From positions 558,001-622,000 of the forward strand of contig NZ_CP024621.1 of NCBI RefSeq assembly GCF_009846525.1: 64,000 bases of DNA. Reading direction: 5' to 3'. The first letter of the stretch is position 1. Each line of letters starts with the position of its first letter. Origin of the DNA: Halomonas meridiana (GTDB taxonomy: Bacteria > Pseudomonadota > Gammaproteobacteria > Pseudomonadales > Halomonadaceae). Made by a program: the position numbers and the translations under genes. The notes under the pieces are model-generated. The model searched no databases, had not been told where the DNA came from, and was given only the letters and a program-made list of their open reading frames with translations. Of this stretch, positions 10,301 to 19,593 are shown one piece after another.

Positions 10301-10844
10301 CACGCGTATCAGCGATTTAAAGCCTTCTCGGGAGCCGCAGCGGGTGGCAGGGTTAGTGGTGGCCATGCGGACGATGAAGTCCAAACGTGGCGACACCATG
10401 GCATTCATCACCCTGGACGACCGCACCGGACGTATCGAAGCGTCGCTGTTCGGCGAACTTTTCGAGCAGCTACGCGGCCAAATCGAATCGGATCAAGTGA
10501 TCATCGTGGAGGGCGAAGTTTCCAGCGACGACTTCTCGGGCGGCCTACGCCTGCGCGGTAAAGATGTGACGCCGATGGTCACGGCCCGCGTGCGCTACGG
10601 CCAAGCCGTCGAGCTAGCGCTGGATGCCGGACAGATCAATGGCCGCTTGGTCGACAGCCTGCGGGATAGTTTGACGCCCTTTCGGGATGACACTGGACTG
10701 CCCGTGCGGCTGCAGTACCGCCATCCGGACGCGGTCGCTTGGCTGGAGCTGGCCGAGGAGTGGAAGGTTGCGCCGAGCGATGATCTGCTGCTTGCGCTGC
10801 GTGATGTGCAAGGGCAGGTAGGCGTCCAGCTACGCTACCGTTAA
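7341..10844 (+). CDS. dnaE: DNA polymerase III alpha subunit DnaE
   Basis: Replicative polymerase catalytic subunit. The 1167-residue protein begins with a PHP domain ([15 protein letters not shown]), followed by the palm with PDFDVDFC (catalytic aspartates near residue 410), the fingers, a helix-hairpin-helix region around residues 830-910, and an OB-fold near residues 1000-1080. It ends shortly after the OB-fold, a normal length for the family. The GAGAG stretch before the ATG can serve as a ribosome site. It lies 42 bases after rnhB. Confidence 0.97.
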   Translation: MTVPFVHLRLHSEYSLVDGLVKLKSLVSTTAERGMPALALTDEANLFGLVKFYKAAQGAGLKPIIGSDLWLSNPHDDAHPYRITLLAMNDVGYRNLTELISKGWTDGQRQGRAILDKQWVLAQSEGLIALSGGREGEIGRHLLSEHEREARQLLEEWQQAFPDRFYLELIRTGRPLEEACVHASVQLAIDTGTPVVATNDVRFLEREDFWAHETRVAIGEGKALDDPRRERRYTEEQYLKSPEEMAALFADIPEALENSVMIAERCSVDVRLGEIFLPEFGIPEGMTQDEFFRKVSHDGLTERLDFLFPAEQYPRDSDAFREIDQRYRDRLEFELNVIIQMGFPGYFLIVMDFIQWAKDNNVPVGPGRGSGAGSLVAYAQKITDLDPIGYDLLFERFLNPERVSMPDFDVDFCMEKRDKVIEYVADRYGRNAVSQIVTFGTMAAKAVVRDVARAQGKPYSLGDKLSKLIPFEVGMTLAKAIEQEPALKEFIENDEEAEEIWEMALKLEGTTRGTGKHAGGVVIAPTKLTDFSPLLCDEDGSGLVVQFDKNDIEDAGLVKFDFLGLRTLTIIDWALEMVDKVRDAAGQGPLNIDAIPLDDGKTFEMLKRAETTAVFQLESRGMKELIKRLLPDSLDDMIALVALFRPGPLQSGMVDDFINRKHGRAEVSYPHPDYQHDLLKPVLTPTYGIILYQEQVMQIAQVMAGYTLGQADMLRRAMGKKKPEEMAKQRAGFMEGCAANGIDKDLAGNIFDLVEKFAGYGFNKSHSAAYALVSYQTAWLKAHYPGPFMAAVMSTEMDNLDKVVPLIEECRHLKLTVTPPDVNVGGYKFTVDTDGRVVYGLGAIRGVGEGPIGAIVEARQADGPFNDLFDFCRRIDPKRMNKRTLEALIRSGALDNLGPNRAVLFAAMEDALKAAAQNHANQNLGMMDMFGDAFAAEEETSDVYAEYRHVREWTDRERLSGEKDTLGLYLTGHPIDEYERELKRFVSTRISDLKPSREPQRVAGLVVAMRTMKSKRGDTMAFITLDDRTGRIEASLFGELFEQLRGQIESDQVIIVEGEVSSDDFSGGLRLRGKDVTPMVTARVRYGQAVELALDAGQINGRLVDSLRDSLTPFRDDTGLPVRLQYRHPDAVAWLELAEEWKVAPSDDLLLALRDVQGQVGVQLRYR

Positions 10845-10899
10845 TCACCCCGCGTGTGAGCGCTCCAGGGCGCTCGTGCGGAATTGGGCAGGCATTGCC

Positions 10900-10927
10900 T
10901 TGCGTGGCAGGGTCAGGGTGCGATAAT
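10900..10927 (+). promoter_or_regulatory. Candidate extended -10 promoter before accA
   Basis: TTGCGT (10900-10905), a 16-base spacer ending in TGC, and GATAAT (10922-10927). The TG one base before the -10 makes it an extended -10 pattern. It is 62 bases before the accA start. Pattern only. Confidence 0.35.
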
Positions 10928-10989
10928 GGCGCCCAATATGCGCGTTTCGACAAGGCTTATTTTTTATAGGCAGCTTACAGGCAGAGCCG

Positions 10990-11946
10990 ATGAATCCTAA
11001 CTATCTCGATTTTGAACAGCCCGTTGCCGAACTCCAGGCAAAAATTGAGGAGCTGCGTTTGGTGAGTTCCGACAGCCAAGTGAATCTCTCTGATGAGATT
11101 TCACGGCTGGAGGAGAAGAGCCGCAAGTTGACGGAATCCATCTTCAAAGACCTGACACCGTGGCAGGTGTCGCAGCTTTCGCGGCATCCCCAGCGTCCTT
11201 ACACGTTGGATTACTTAGCGCACATCTTCACCGATTTCGACGAGCTGCACGGCGACCGTAACTTTGCCGACGATGCCGCTCTGGTCGGCGGGATCGCCCG
11301 CTTGAACGATGCCCCGGTCATGGTGATTGGCCATCAGAAAGGCCGCGACGTAAAAGAGAAGGTGCGCCGTAATTTCGGCATGCCACGCCCGGAAGGCTAC
11401 CGCAAGGCCTGTCGCCTGATGGAGATGGCCGAGCGTTTCAAGATGCCGATTTTGACCTTCATCGACACCCCAGGGGCCTATCCGGGTATCGACGCCGAAG
11501 AGCGCGGCCAGTCGGAAGCGATTGCCTATAATCTTGCGGTCATGTCGCGCTTGAAGACACCGATCATCTCCACCGTGGTGGGTGAGGGCGGCTCCGGCGG
11601 CGCGCTGGCGATCGGCGTGTGCGACGAGCTGCATATGCTGCAGTACTCCACCTATTCGGTGATTTCTCCGGAAGGCTGTGCCTCCATTTTGTGGAAGAGT
11701 GCCGAGAAAGCCTCCGACGCGGCCCAGGCCATGGGCATCACCGCCGAGCGTTTGAAAGAGCTGGGCTTCGTTGACTCGCTGATCAAAGAGCCGCTGGGCG
11801 GCGCTCATCGTCATCCGGTCGACACTGCTGCACGGGTGAAGGATGCGCTGTCGGCTAGTCTCGAGCGACTGCAGGCGCTGGATAGCGACGCCCTGCTAGA
11901 GCGCCGCTACGCGCGCTTGATGAGCTATGGCGCCCCAGCCGCCTAA
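10990..11946 (+). CDS. accA: Acetyl-CoA carboxylase carboxyltransferase alpha subunit
   Basis: With AccD it transfers the carboxyl group from biotin to acetyl-CoA, giving malonyl-CoA, the committed step of fatty acid synthesis. The 318-residue protein starts with the family's [11 protein letters not shown], contains the crotonase-fold core with [11 protein letters not shown] and [11 protein letters not shown] (about residues 155-210), and has normal length. The position downstream of dnaE and the overlap with tilS are typical of gammaproteobacteria. Confidence 0.97.
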   Translation: MNPNYLDFEQPVAELQAKIEELRLVSSDSQVNLSDEISRLEEKSRKLTESIFKDLTPWQVSQLSRHPQRPYTLDYLAHIFTDFDELHGDRNFADDAALVGGIARLNDAPVMVIGHQKGRDVKEKVRRNFGMPRPEGYRKACRLMEMAERFKMPILTFIDTPGAYPGIDAEERGQSEAIAYNLAVMSRLKTPIISTVVGEGGSGGALAIGVCDELHMLQYSTYSVISPEGCASILWKSAEKASDAAQAMGITAERLKELGFVDSLIKEPLGGAHRHPVDTAARVKDALSASLERLQALDSDALLERRYARLMSYGAPAA

Positions 11947-13216
11947 CCGGCTGTTAGGCCTGCTCGATGACGCCCTGGCGGAGACCCCGCCGGGGCGTTG
12001 CGTTTGGGTCGCCCTCTCCGGCGGATTGGACTCCTCGCTGCTGCTGGCGCTGGCTGCCGAGGTGTGTCGCGGCAACGGCCATAGGCTGCGCGCGCTGCAC
12101 GTCAATCACGGTCTTCAAGCCGCTTCCAGCGCCTTCGAGCGTCACTGCCAGCGGCTGTGCGAGCACCAGGGCGTCCCACTCACCATCGAGCGTGTGACCG
12201 TCGATGGACAGGGGGGCGGGGTGGAAGCCGCTGCCCGGCGTGCCCGCTACGCGGCCTTTGCGCTGCATGTGCCTGCGGGTGACACCCTATGGCTGGCGCA
12301 GCATCAGGACGATCAGGCAGAAACGTTGCTGCTGGCGGCGCTGCGGGGCAGCGGCATTCGCGGGCTGGCAGGCATGCCATACCGGCGGGAGTGGCAGGGC
12401 ATCACGCTACTGCGCCCGTGGCTTGGCGTCAGTCGCCAAACGTTGGCCGATACGGCTCACGCGCTATCGCTTGACTGGTGTGAAGACCCCAGCAATCGCG
12501 ATGTGGCGTTTGATCGTAATCGCTTGCGCCATGAGGTCTTGCCAACGCTGGCGCAGCGCTGGCCAGGGGCGGTGCGCTCGCTGGCCCAAAGCGCAGGGTG
12601 GGCTGGCGAGGCCGATGCGCTGCTGGCCAGCTACGCCGTCGACGAGTTGGCCGCACTCACACTAGCGCCGGGCTGCCTCGACGCGTCGGCACTGGTGGCG
12701 CTGCCAATGCCCCGCCAGCGCCTGCTGGTGCGTACGCTCTGCCAGCAACGAGGGCTGCCAACGCCTCCCCAAGCGCGTTTGACCAGCTTGCTCGACCAGC
12801 TGAACGCTGCCCGGGATGCTCAGGTGCTAGTGGAGTGGCCCGGTGCCCAGGCGCGGGTGTGGCGGCGCAGGCTATATCTCATGACACCAGTGAGCGCGCT
12901 ACCGCATTGGCAAATGCCTTGGGACGGCACGCCGGGGGTGACAACGCCCCTGGGGCCGCTACAACTTCGCCTGGCTGACGATAGCGATTCAGTCGCCCCC
13001 GTCATGCTGCGCTGGCGGCGGGGCGGCGAGGTGCTCGACTTGCCAGGGCGTGGTCGACGCGACCTAAAACGCTGGCTGCAAGAGCAGGCACTGCCACCCT
13101 GGGAGAGGGAGCGTTTGGTGATCGTCATGGCGGGGGAGCGTTGTCTGGGGGTGCTGCAACCGCCTGCCCAAGTGCTCTGGCAGGCGGAAGGGACGGTGTT
13201 TCAGCGCGAGGGTTAG
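11927..13216 (+). CDS. tilS: tRNA(Ile)-lysidine synthetase TilS
   Basis: Modifies the CAU anticodon of tRNA-Ile2 to lysidine using ATP and lysine, so that it reads AUA; essential in bacteria. The 429-residue protein has the N-type ATP pyrophosphatase loop [10 protein letters not shown] near residue 30, the HVNHG and [10 protein letters not shown] motifs, and a C-terminal TilS domain ending near [11 protein letters not shown]. The start overlaps accA by 20 bases. The stop overlaps the stop of the convergent ppx gene by 4 bases. Confidence 0.95.
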   Translation: MAPQPPNRLLGLLDDALAETPPGRCVWVALSGGLDSSLLLALAAEVCRGNGHRLRALHVNHGLQAASSAFERHCQRLCEHQGVPLTIERVTVDGQGGGVEAAARRARYAAFALHVPAGDTLWLAQHQDDQAETLLLAALRGSGIRGLAGMPYRREWQGITLLRPWLGVSRQTLADTAHALSLDWCEDPSNRDVAFDRNRLRHEVLPTLAQRWPGAVRSLAQSAGWAGEADALLASYAVDELAALTLAPGCLDASALVALPMPRQRLLVRTLCQQRGLPTPPQARLTSLLDQLNAARDAQVLVEWPGAQARVWRRRLYLMTPVSALPHWQMPWDGTPGVTTPLGPLQLRLADDSDSVAPVMLRWRRGGEVLDLPGRGRRDLKRWLQEQALPPWERERLVIVMAGERCLGVLQPPAQVLWQAEGTVFQREG

Positions 13217-14763
13217 GCAGGGTTGTTCAAGTGGAGCACGAACCCTGCATTGGCCATGAAGGCCTGCTCCTGCTCCAAATCGGTGCTGAGCAGCGTGGGT
13301 TCATCGCTGGGGGGCAGCGTGATGGTCAGCGACTCGTCTTGGCTGTCCGCGTTGATGTCGGGCGGTAAGGGAGCGCCCTCCGGGCGGGAGTGGTTGATCA
13401 AGACGGCGAGGCGCAGCAGGCGAGCCAGTTTGGCGGCGCTTGGCTGCTGCGAGGCCGGCAGGGCTTGCCACTCCTTGGTCGGGAATTTACGCCGATGGGC
13501 GCGCACCAAAAACGCCAGCAACCGCTGCTCAGGGCGAGAAAAACCGGCCAGGTCGGAGTGTTCGAGAAGATAAGCGCCGTGGCGATGAAACTGGCTGTGA
13601 GAGATCGCCAGCCCGATTTCATGCACATGGCTGGCCCAGGTCAGGTAGTGGCCCTGCTCGGCGGTCAGTTCCCATGCCGTTTTGACCTCATCGAACAGAC
13701 GCGTGGCCGTATCGGCCACGTTTTCCGCTTGGCGTGTATCGACATCGTAGACCCGTTTGAGCATCTCCAGTGTGTTGGAGCGGGTGTCTTCGGCGCTATT
13801 GCGCCCGGCCATGTCGTACAGCACGCCTTCGCGCAGCGCGCCATCGGCAAAGCGCATCTGCTCGAGATCGAAAGCCTCGAAGATGGCGCTCAAGATGGCA
13901 ATGCCCGCAGGGAAAACGCGCGCCCGATCGGGTTTCAAACCCTCCAGTTCGACTTTGTCGAGCTGTTTGCACTTGAGCAGCCGCTCGCGCAGCTTCTTGA
14001 GTCCGCTGCGCGTGATCACTCCCTCTTGTGGCGTGTCACCATAGGCGAACAGGACGCTAGCGGCGGCCTTGATCGTGCCGCTGGAGCCCACGGGGTCGTC
14101 CCAACCCAAGCGCTGGTAGGGGCGCTGGATGTTGGCCAGCTCCGAGAGGGCCGCCAGCTCGGCGCGGCGCATGCGTTTTTCGGTCAATTCGCCGTCGGCG
14201 AAAAAGCGACCGGTAAAGGTGACGCATCCCATGCGCAGGCTCTCCAGCGCTTTGGGTTCGAAGGCCTCGCCGATAATGAACTCGGTGGACCCGCCGCCAA
14301 TATCGACAATCAGGCGGCGGCCGCTTTCTGCCAGCGCGTGAGCGGCGCCCAGGTAAATCAAGCGGGCTTCTTCGCGTCCGGCAATGATCTCGATGGCGTG
14401 GCCGAGCTGGGCTTCCGCGCGCTCGATGAACGTTTGGCTATTGTGAGCGTCACGCAAGGCGTTAGTGCCCACGACGCGAAGGTTAGGGCCTTCGATATCG
14501 GTCAAAAACGGCGCAAAGCGGCCCAGGCAGTCGAGCGCGCGCTGCATGGCGGCCTCGCTGAGGTAACCGTTCTCGTCTAGTCCTGCCGCCAGTTGGACCT
14601 TTTCACCCAAGCGTGCCACTACTTGTAAACGTTCGTTCTGGTAGTTGGCCACCAGCAGGTGAAAGCTATTGGAGCCAAGGTCAATGGCGGCTAGGCGCTG
14701 CGGCTCACCGCTCTCGAACTCGGCAGTGGGGGCGGCGATGGGGAGCGAAATGTCCTTGGGCAT
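13213..14763 (-). CDS. ppx: Exopolyphosphatase (Ppx/GppA family)
   Basis: Hydrolyses inorganic polyphosphate (Ppx) or pppGpp (GppA). The 516-residue protein has the ASKHA phosphate-1 loop IDLGSNSFHLLV near residue 29, the second glycine loop IDIGGGSTEF near residue 150, and a C-terminal HD-like helical domain with ASHVHEIGLAIS. Length and the C-terminal extension favour Ppx over GppA. An AAGGA ribosome site precedes the ATG. No polyphosphate kinase gene is next to it. It converges on tilS with overlapping stops. Confidence 0.92.
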   Translation of the reverse strand: MPKDISLPIAAPTAEFESGEPQRLAAIDLGSNSFHLLVANYQNERLQVVARLGEKVQLAAGLDENGYLSEAAMQRALDCLGRFAPFLTDIEGPNLRVVGTNALRDAHNSQTFIERAEAQLGHAIEIIAGREEARLIYLGAAHALAESGRRLIVDIGGGSTEFIIGEAFEPKALESLRMGCVTFTGRFFADGELTEKRMRRAELAALSELANIQRPYQRLGWDDPVGSSGTIKAAASVLFAYGDTPQEGVITRSGLKKLRERLLKCKQLDKVELEGLKPDRARVFPAGIAILSAIFEAFDLEQMRFADGALREGVLYDMAGRNSAEDTRSNTLEMLKRVYDVDTRQAENVADTATRLFDEVKTAWELTAEQGHYLTWASHVHEIGLAISHSQFHRHGAYLLEHSDLAGFSRPEQRLLAFLVRAHRRKFPTKEWQALPASQQPSAAKLARLLRLAVLINHSRPEGAPLPPDINADSQDESLTITLPPSDEPTLLSTDLEQEQAFMANAGFVLHLNNPA

Positions 14764-15226
14764 GAGCTATCCTTCAAATTGGCTATGCCAAGGTTGCGGT
14801 GACCTCTGACTATTGTCAATTGCCAAAGGCTTGCGTTTGTCGCGGGCCTTGACTACCATCGAGCTACTGGCTTGATCCGAGTTGGCTTGTTCGTCTTAAC
14901 AAGCGCACTGACTCGGGCACCCCGAGCAGTACGTATCCAGATGGCATCAGCCAGATGTCCAAGTCGTCAGATAACCCGCTGAAACGCATTCTCCGTGCCA
15001 ATCAGATTAACTAGTTTATTTGCACCCTCATGCTAAGCAGTCAGTAATGCCACGTCTACGTGTTCGGCATTGTCGCGGCGACTGCCCAGCTTTTATCACT
15101 CGAGCGTGTGCCTAGATGGGGTCTGAACGCATCACTCGGCGCTTAGCCCTATGATTTCGGCCACGCCTCCTGTCTTATTCCCGGCGCCTAGCGCCTAGCT
15201 TTCATGAGCAATTTTCTAACACACCG
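14764..15226 (+). promoter_or_regulatory. Long leader region between ppx and rho
   Basis: 463 bases without a clear gene. In many relatives trxA sits here; no thioredoxin (WCGPC motif) is encoded. Visible elements: a hairpin CTCGGG / CCCGAG with a CAC loop (about 14913-14927); a 19-codon open frame 14955-15014 (ATG TCC AAG to AACTAG) without a good ribosome site; and a repeated CGCCTAGCG motif near 15184-15198. A long leader is known for rho in E. coli, where Rho terminates its own transcription there. A similar role is inference. Confidence 0.45.
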
Positions 15227-16486
15227 ATGAATCTCACTGAACTCAAGCAAAAAACCGTTCCCGAGCTGCTCGATATCGCCCGCGAAATGGGCATCGACAA
15301 CCTGGCCCGTTCGCGCAAGCAGGACATCATTTTCGCCATCCTCAAGAAGCACGCCAAAAGTGGCGAGGATATCTACGGCGACGGTGTGCTGGAAATTCTT
15401 CAGGATGGCTTTGGCTTCCTGCGGAGCGCCGACAGCTCGTATCTCGCCGGACCGGACGATATCTACGTATCGCCTTCACAGATTCGTCGTTTCAATCTGC
15501 GCAAGGGCGACTCCATTTCCGGCAAAATCCGTCCGCCCAAAGAGGGTGAGCGCTACTTTGCTCTGCTCAAAGTCAGCCAGATCAACTTTGACCGCCCGGA
15601 AAACGCCAAGCACAAGATTCTCTTCGAGAACTTGACGCCGCTGTTCCCGGACGACCGTCTGCGCATGGAGATCGGCAACGGGTCGACCGAAGACCTGACG
15701 GCCCGAATCATCGATTTGACTGCGCCGATTGGTAAGGGCCAGCGCGGCCTGCTGGTGTCTCCGCCGAAAGCGGGTAAGACGCTGATGTTGCAGAACATCG
15801 CCACGTCCATCACGCGTAATAACCCAGAGTGTCATCTGATCGTGCTGCTGATCGATGAGCGCCCGGAGGAAGTCACCGAGATGTCCCGCACCGTGCGCGG
15901 TGAAGTGGTCGCTTCCACCTTCGATGAGCCGCCTGCCCGCCACGTGCAGGTAGCCGAAATGGTCATCGAAAAAGCTAAGCGCTTGGTAGAGCACAAGAAA
16001 GACGTCGTGATTCTGCTCGACTCCATCACTCGTCTCGCACGTGCCTACAACACCGTGGTACCCAGCTCTGGCAAGGTGCTCACCGGTGGTGTGGATGCCC
16101 ACGCGCTCGAGAAGCCGAAACGCTTCTTTGGTGCCGCGCGTAACATCGAAGAGGGCGGCAGCCTGACGATCATCGCTACCGCGCTGGTCGATACCGGTTC
16201 GAAAATGGACGAAGTCATCTTCGAAGAGTTCAAGGGCACCGGTAACATGGAAGCGCACCTGGACCGCAAGCTGGCGGAAAAGCGCGTCTTCCCGGCCATC
16301 AACATTCGCCGCAGCGGTACGCGTCGCGAAGACCTGCTGGCCTCTGAGGATGAAATGCAGCGCATGTGGATTCTGCGTAAACTGCTCAACCCGATGGAAG
16401 ATACGGCGGCCACCGAGTTCTTGATTGATCGTCTGAAAGACACCAAGACCAATCTGGAATTCTTTGAAGCCATGAAGCGCCGCTAA
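15227..16486 (+). CDS. rho: Transcription termination factor Rho
   Basis: Hexameric RNA helicase that ends Rho-dependent transcripts. The 419-residue protein has the N-terminal helical domain ([18 protein letters not shown]), the RNA-binding cold-shock fold with DGFGFLR (about residues 60-66), Walker A PPKAGKT near 180, Walker [15 protein letters not shown], and the Q/R-loop region toward the end. Length equals the E. coli protein (419). Preceded by a long leader that probably carries autoregulation. Confidence 0.98.
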   Translation: MNLTELKQKTVPELLDIAREMGIDNLARSRKQDIIFAILKKHAKSGEDIYGDGVLEILQDGFGFLRSADSSYLAGPDDIYVSPSQIRRFNLRKGDSISGKIRPPKEGERYFALLKVSQINFDRPENAKHKILFENLTPLFPDDRLRMEIGNGSTEDLTARIIDLTAPIGKGQRGLLVSPPKAGKTLMLQNIATSITRNNPECHLIVLLIDERPEEVTEMSRTVRGEVVASTFDEPPARHVQVAEMVIEKAKRLVEHKKDVVILLDSITRLARAYNTVVPSSGKVLTGGVDAHALEKPKRFFGAARNIEEGGSLTIIATALVDTGSKMDEVIFEEFKGTGNMEAHLDRKLAEKRVFPAINIRRSGTRREDLLASEDEMQRMWILRKLLNPMEDTAATEFLIDRLKDTKTNLEFFEAMKRR

Positions 16487-16545
16487 GGCGCTTTGCATAG
16501 GCGTAGCGCCAAACGGCATCAGACAGCCGGGTTGAGGAGAGGGCA

Positions 16546-18039
16546 TTGAAGTACAACGACTTGCGCGACTTTATTGCGGCGCTAGAGGCCAAGGGTGAGC
16601 TAAAGCGCATCACGGCCGAAGTAGATCCCTACTTGGAAATCACCGAAATCTGCGACCGCACGCTGCGTGCCGGTGGCCCTGCACTGCTGTTCGAAAATGT
16701 GAAGGGTCACGACATGCCGCTGTTGGGCAACCTGTTCGGTACTCCGAAACGGGTAGCGCTGGGCATGGGGCAGGATTCGGTCGAGGCGCTACGAGAAGTG
16801 GGCAAACTGCTGGCTTTCTTGAAGGAGCCGGACCCGCCCAAAGGCCTGAAAGATGCCTGGGACAAACTGCCGATCTTCAAGCAGGTGCTCAGCATGGGGC
16901 CCAAAAGCGTCAAGCGTGCGCCGGTGCAGGAAGTCGTTTACGAAGGCGATGACGTGGACTTGGGCCGCTTGCCGATCCAGCACTGCTGGCCGGGCGATGC
17001 GGCACCGCTGGTGACGTGGCCGCTGGTGATCACCAAAGGGCCGCACAAAAAGCGCCAGAACCTGGGGATCTATCGTCAGCAGAAAATCGGCAAGAATCGC
17101 CTCATCATGCGCTGGCTCTCCCACCGCGGCGGCGCACTGGATTTTCTCGAGTTCCAAAAAGCCCATCCCGGCGAGCCGTTCCCCGTGGCGGTGGCGCTAG
17201 GCGCTGACCCAGCGACCATTCTTGGCGCAGTGACGCCGGTACCCGACACGCTGTCAGAGTACGCCTTTGCAGGTTTGCTACGCGGTTCGCGCACCGAGCT
17301 GGTCAAGTGTGGCCATGCGGATCTGGAGGTTCCTGCCTCCAGCGAAATCATTCTGGAAGGCTTCATCTACCCAGACGATATGGCACCGGAAGGGCCATTT
17401 GGTGACCACACGGGGTACTACAACGAGGTGGATCACTTCCCAGTCTTTACCGTGACGCGGATGACCATGCGTCGCGATGCGATCTATCACTCCACCTACA
17501 CCGGCCGTCCGCCTGATGAGCCCGCCATTTTGGGCGTAGCGCTCAACGAAGTGTTCGTGCCCATCCTGTGCAAGCAGTTCCCTGAAATCGTCGATTTCTA
17601 CCTGCCGCCAGAGGGCTGCTCCTACCGTATGGCAGTCGTCACCATGAAGAAGCAGTACCCCGGCCACGCCAAGCGCGTGATGATGGGGGTATGGAGCTTC
17701 CTGCGACAGTTCATGTACACCAAGTTCGTCATCGTGCTGGATGACGATGTGGATGCACGCAACTGGGAAGACGTGATGTGGGCGATCACTACGCGCATGG
17801 ATCCCGCTCGTGACACGGTGATGGTGGAAAACACGCCCATCGACTATCTCGACTTTGCGTCGCCGGTGTCTGGGCTTGGCTCCAAAATGGGCTTGGACGC
17901 GACCAACAAGTGGCCCGGCGAAACCGACCGTGAGTGGGGAACGCCCATCGTCATGGACGAGGCGGTGAAAACTCGTGTCGACGAGCGCTGGGATGAGCTG
18001 GGCATCGACATTCCGTTACCCACACCGCGCCACGGTTAA
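16546..18039 (+). CDS. ubiD: 4-hydroxy-3-polyprenylbenzoate decarboxylase UbiD
   Basis: Prenylated-FMN-dependent decarboxylase of ubiquinone synthesis. The 497-residue protein starts at a TTG ([13 protein letters not shown]) preceded by GAGGAGAGGG. It carries the family segments [23 protein letters not shown], and [11 protein letters not shown] with the acidic residues of the active site. Length matches E. coli UbiD (497). The flavin reductase gene fre follows after 41 bases; Fre-type enzymes supply reduced flavin, and ubiD-fre is also the E. coli order. Confidence 0.96.
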   Translation: MKYNDLRDFIAALEAKGELKRITAEVDPYLEITEICDRTLRAGGPALLFENVKGHDMPLLGNLFGTPKRVALGMGQDSVEALREVGKLLAFLKEPDPPKGLKDAWDKLPIFKQVLSMGPKSVKRAPVQEVVYEGDDVDLGRLPIQHCWPGDAAPLVTWPLVITKGPHKKRQNLGIYRQQKIGKNRLIMRWLSHRGGALDFLEFQKAHPGEPFPVAVALGADPATILGAVTPVPDTLSEYAFAGLLRGSRTELVKCGHADLEVPASSEIILEGFIYPDDMAPEGPFGDHTGYYNEVDHFPVFTVTRMTMRRDAIYHSTYTGRPPDEPAILGVALNEVFVPILCKQFPEIVDFYLPPEGCSYRMAVVTMKKQYPGHAKRVMMGVWSFLRQFMYTKFVIVLDDDVDARNWEDVMWAITTRMDPARDTVMVENTPIDYLDFASPVSGLGSKMGLDATNKWPGETDREWGTPIVMDEAVKTRVDERWDELGIDIPLPTPRHG

Positions 18040-18080
18040 CCGGCCGTGCGGGCCGAACGATTTTCCATAAAGAGGCTTTC

Positions 18081-18845
18081 ATGAGCGCTACGTTAACGTG
18101 CAAAACGCTAACCTGCCAGGTCACGGCCGTTGAGGATCTCAATCCTGACGTGTTCAAAGTGACCCTCGCCGGGCGCGCCGAAGCAATGCAGCACGCCCCT
18201 GGTCAATACCTCGAGTTAATGCTGGACGAGGCGACGTGGGTGCCGTTCTCGATTGCGAGCTGCGACCGGGGCGACGGTACACTAGAGCTGCAGATTCAGC
18301 ACTGGCCCGAGCGGGACAACTCCCAGCGCCTGCGCCAACTGCTGCAGGTGGCGAATCAGCTCACCGTTCGTCTGCCGAGCGGTGAGTGCGTGTTGGATAC
18401 ACAAAGCGAGCGCCCGCTGCTGCTGATTGCCGCTGGCACGGGGTTTGCTCAAATGAAGGCCATCATCGAGGCCGCACTGCGTGATCAGCCTGCACGGCCC
18501 ATTTCCCTATGGTGGGCGAACCGCGAGCATCGCGACCTGTATGCAGAAGATCTCGCCTGTGCGTGGGCACAGCAGCATGATCAGGTGGCGTTTCATGCGG
18601 TCACCGAGTTTCCGCTCACCGAGCCGCTCGCACCTGGGGAGCGAATCACTCACCACCAGGGCCGCGTCGATTTGGTGCTGGAGAGCGAACTGGCCAAGGC
18701 CCCCATCACGCCAAGCGACTGTGATGTCTACCTCTCGGGCTCGCCGGGCATGGTCTACGCCTGCGTGGACGTACTGGAGCGCTTGGGCGTGAACAGCGAG
18801 CGAATGTTCTCGGATGTATTTGCCTACGCTCCCCGGCCTCACTAG
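18081..18845 (+). CDS. fre: NAD(P)H-flavin reductase Fre
   Basis: Reduces free flavins with NAD(P)H. The 254-residue protein has an N-terminal FAD/flavin-binding beta barrel with WVPFSIAS (the RxxS-like flavin motif in altered form), the nucleotide-binding loop LLIAAGTGFAQMKAI (about residues 114-128), and the C-terminal YLSGSPGMVYA motif of ferredoxin-NADP reductase-like folds. Its place right after ubiD suggests it helps supply reduced FMN for the UbiX/UbiD cofactor; that link is inference. Confidence 0.9.
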   Translation: MSATLTCKTLTCQVTAVEDLNPDVFKVTLAGRAEAMQHAPGQYLELMLDEATWVPFSIASCDRGDGTLELQIQHWPERDNSQRLRQLLQVANQLTVRLPSGECVLDTQSERPLLLIAAGTGFAQMKAIIEAALRDQPARPISLWWANREHRDLYAEDLACAWAQQHDQVAFHAVTEFPLTEPLAPGERITHHQGRVDLVLESELAKAPITPSDCDVYLSGSPGMVYACVDVLERLGVNSERMFSDVFAYAPRPH

Positions 18846-18909
18846 AATAATCCATCACTTTTGGCGTACGGCCCGTGCCGTGAACTCGACCCATTATGAG
18901 GAGGCTGTC

Positions 18910-19038
18910 ATGGCCAATCACGACGACAATTTCAAAGACGACTCTGGCATCCTGCCGATTATTCTCGGTATTGTGATTCTGGTCGGTATGAGCGCGCTGC
19001 CCGCCACCATTGGCTGGATTCAGGCGTTCGGCAGCTAA
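18910..19038 (+). CDS. 42-residue single-pass membrane protein, unknown function
   Basis: The ATG at 18910 follows a strong GAGGAGG ribosome site (about 18896-18904). The peptide has a charged N-terminus (MANHDDNFKDDSG) and one hydrophobic segment at residues 13-37, ending in QAFGS. I do not recognise the family. The strong ribosome site, compact layout and consistent codon use support a real gene. It may be co-transcribed with ubiD-fre (64-base gap). The frame is open upstream to 18814, but that part overlaps fre and has no ribosome site. Confidence 0.7.
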   Translation: MANHDDNFKDDSGILPIILGIVILVGMSALPATIGWIQAFGS

Positions 19039-19138
19039 TCATTTGCCTGATCTAACCGGCGCGTAATTCCCGGTTGCCATTTGGCGAATGCGCAGGCAGG
19101 ATAAAGACAGTTCGTTATTGATCGATTGAGGAAGCCCT

Positions 19139-19279
19139 ATGTCACACGCCACGCTGCTATCAAGCGTCACCGCTAAACCGGAAACGGTGGCGTGTGCTTG
19201 GGCGAGCGTGGGGACGACTCAATTCGGTTACTATGCAGCGTATTGGTTTAGCCACGGTGTGCCCCTGGCCGACGCCTAA
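19139..19279 (+). CDS. Putative aromatic leader peptide 1 of the DAHP synthase gene (46 residues)
   Basis: The ATG at 19139 is preceded by TGAGGAAG (19128-19134). Residues 29-37 are F G Y Y A A Y W F (codons 19223-19249), with one more Trp at residue 21; seven of nine codons in the cluster are aromatic. A 47-base hairpin begins 6 bases after the last Phe codon (19255-19301), with the TAA stop in its loop, and a strong intrinsic terminator follows at 19323-19360. This is the layout of ribosome-mediated attenuation (as in trpL and pheL), here in front of the first enzyme of aromatic synthesis. No protein role of its own is expected. Confidence 0.75.
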   Translation: MSHATLLSSVTAKPETVACAWASVGTTQFGYYAAYWFSHGVPLADA

Positions 19280-19301
19280 CGTCGCGCCAGCAGGCACACC
19301 G
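19255..19301 (+). promoter_or_regulatory. Attenuator hairpin 1:2 with competing alternative pairings
   Basis: CGGTGTGCC (19255-19263) pairs with GGCACACCG (19293-19301); inside it CTGGC pairs with GCCAG and GACG with CGTC, leaving a loop holding the leader stop codon. The 3' arm can instead pair downstream: GCAGGCA (19290-19296) with TGCCTGC (19309-19315), or CACCG-AGG (19297-19307, three bases bulged) with CCTCGGTG in the terminator 5' arm (19330-19337). A ribosome stalled on the aromatic codons would cover the 5' arm and favour these alternatives. Confidence 0.6.
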
Positions 19302-19322
19302 CCTAGGTTGCCTGCCGCATGC

Positions 19323-19360
19323 AAAGAAGCCTCGGTGGGTAACTCCACCGAGGCTTCTTT
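19323..19360 (+). terminator. Strong intrinsic terminator (attenuator) upstream of the DAHP synthase gene
   Basis: Perfect 16-base stem AAAGAAGCCTCGGTGG / CCACCGAGGCTTCTTT with loop GTAACT, followed by CGTTTCATTC. It lies between the two leader peptides and 234 bases before the aroF-type start, so it must be bypassed for expression unless another promoter lies downstream. Confidence 0.85.
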
Positions 19361-19410
19361 CGTTTCATTCATCCGCATTTTTCATAGGTAGATTATCAAG
19401 GAGCTGCACT

Positions 19411-19590
19411 ATGTCTTACCGCGCTTACTCCATCGCTAGCCCCAACACCATCCGTTATCCCGGTTATGGCTATGGCTGGCGATTTAGCGTCGCGCGGTCG
19501 GTGCAAGCTGCCACCTCCGACCGTGCCCATTTGGGTGGCAAGTTGGTGATGCGATGTCACGCGTTATGTCATACGAATTCGGAGAGTTAA
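19411..19590 (+). CDS. Putative aromatic leader peptide 2 (59 residues), coupled to the DAHP synthase start
   Basis: The ATG at 19411 follows a clear AAGGAG (19398-19403). The first 25 residues hold five Tyr (positions 3, 6, 16, 19, 21), Trp 23 and Phe 25, in the local pattern RYPGYGYGWRF. The frame ends at a TAA only 3 bases before the DAHP synthase ATG, and its last codons contain that gene's GGAGAG ribosome site. A hairpin TGCCACC / GGTGGCA (19509-19515 / 19534-19540) lies inside the frame. It may sense tyrosine supply through translation coupling. It could also be a small protein of unknown role; I found no known family. Confidence 0.6.
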   Translation: MSYRAYSIASPNTIRYPGYGYGWRFSVARSVQAATSDRAHLGGKLVMRCHALCHTNSES

Positions 19591-19593
19591 CCT

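Noticed and set aside
10858..10880. Hairpin GAGCGC/GCGCTC after dnaE as terminator
   Set aside because: Only a 6-base stem and no T-run; too weak to call in a GC-rich sequence.
13390..14580. 396-codon open frame on the + strand over ppx
   Set aside because: Antisense to a clear Ppx protein; its composition is the typical shadow of GC-rich codon bias, with no motif or ribosome site.
16480..16520. GGCGCT/AGCGCC pair after rho as terminator
   Set aside because: Short stem with a 12-base loop and no T-run.
15476..16546. 356-codon open frame on the - strand over rho
   Set aside because: Antisense to the highly conserved Rho core; conservation belongs to rho, not to this frame.
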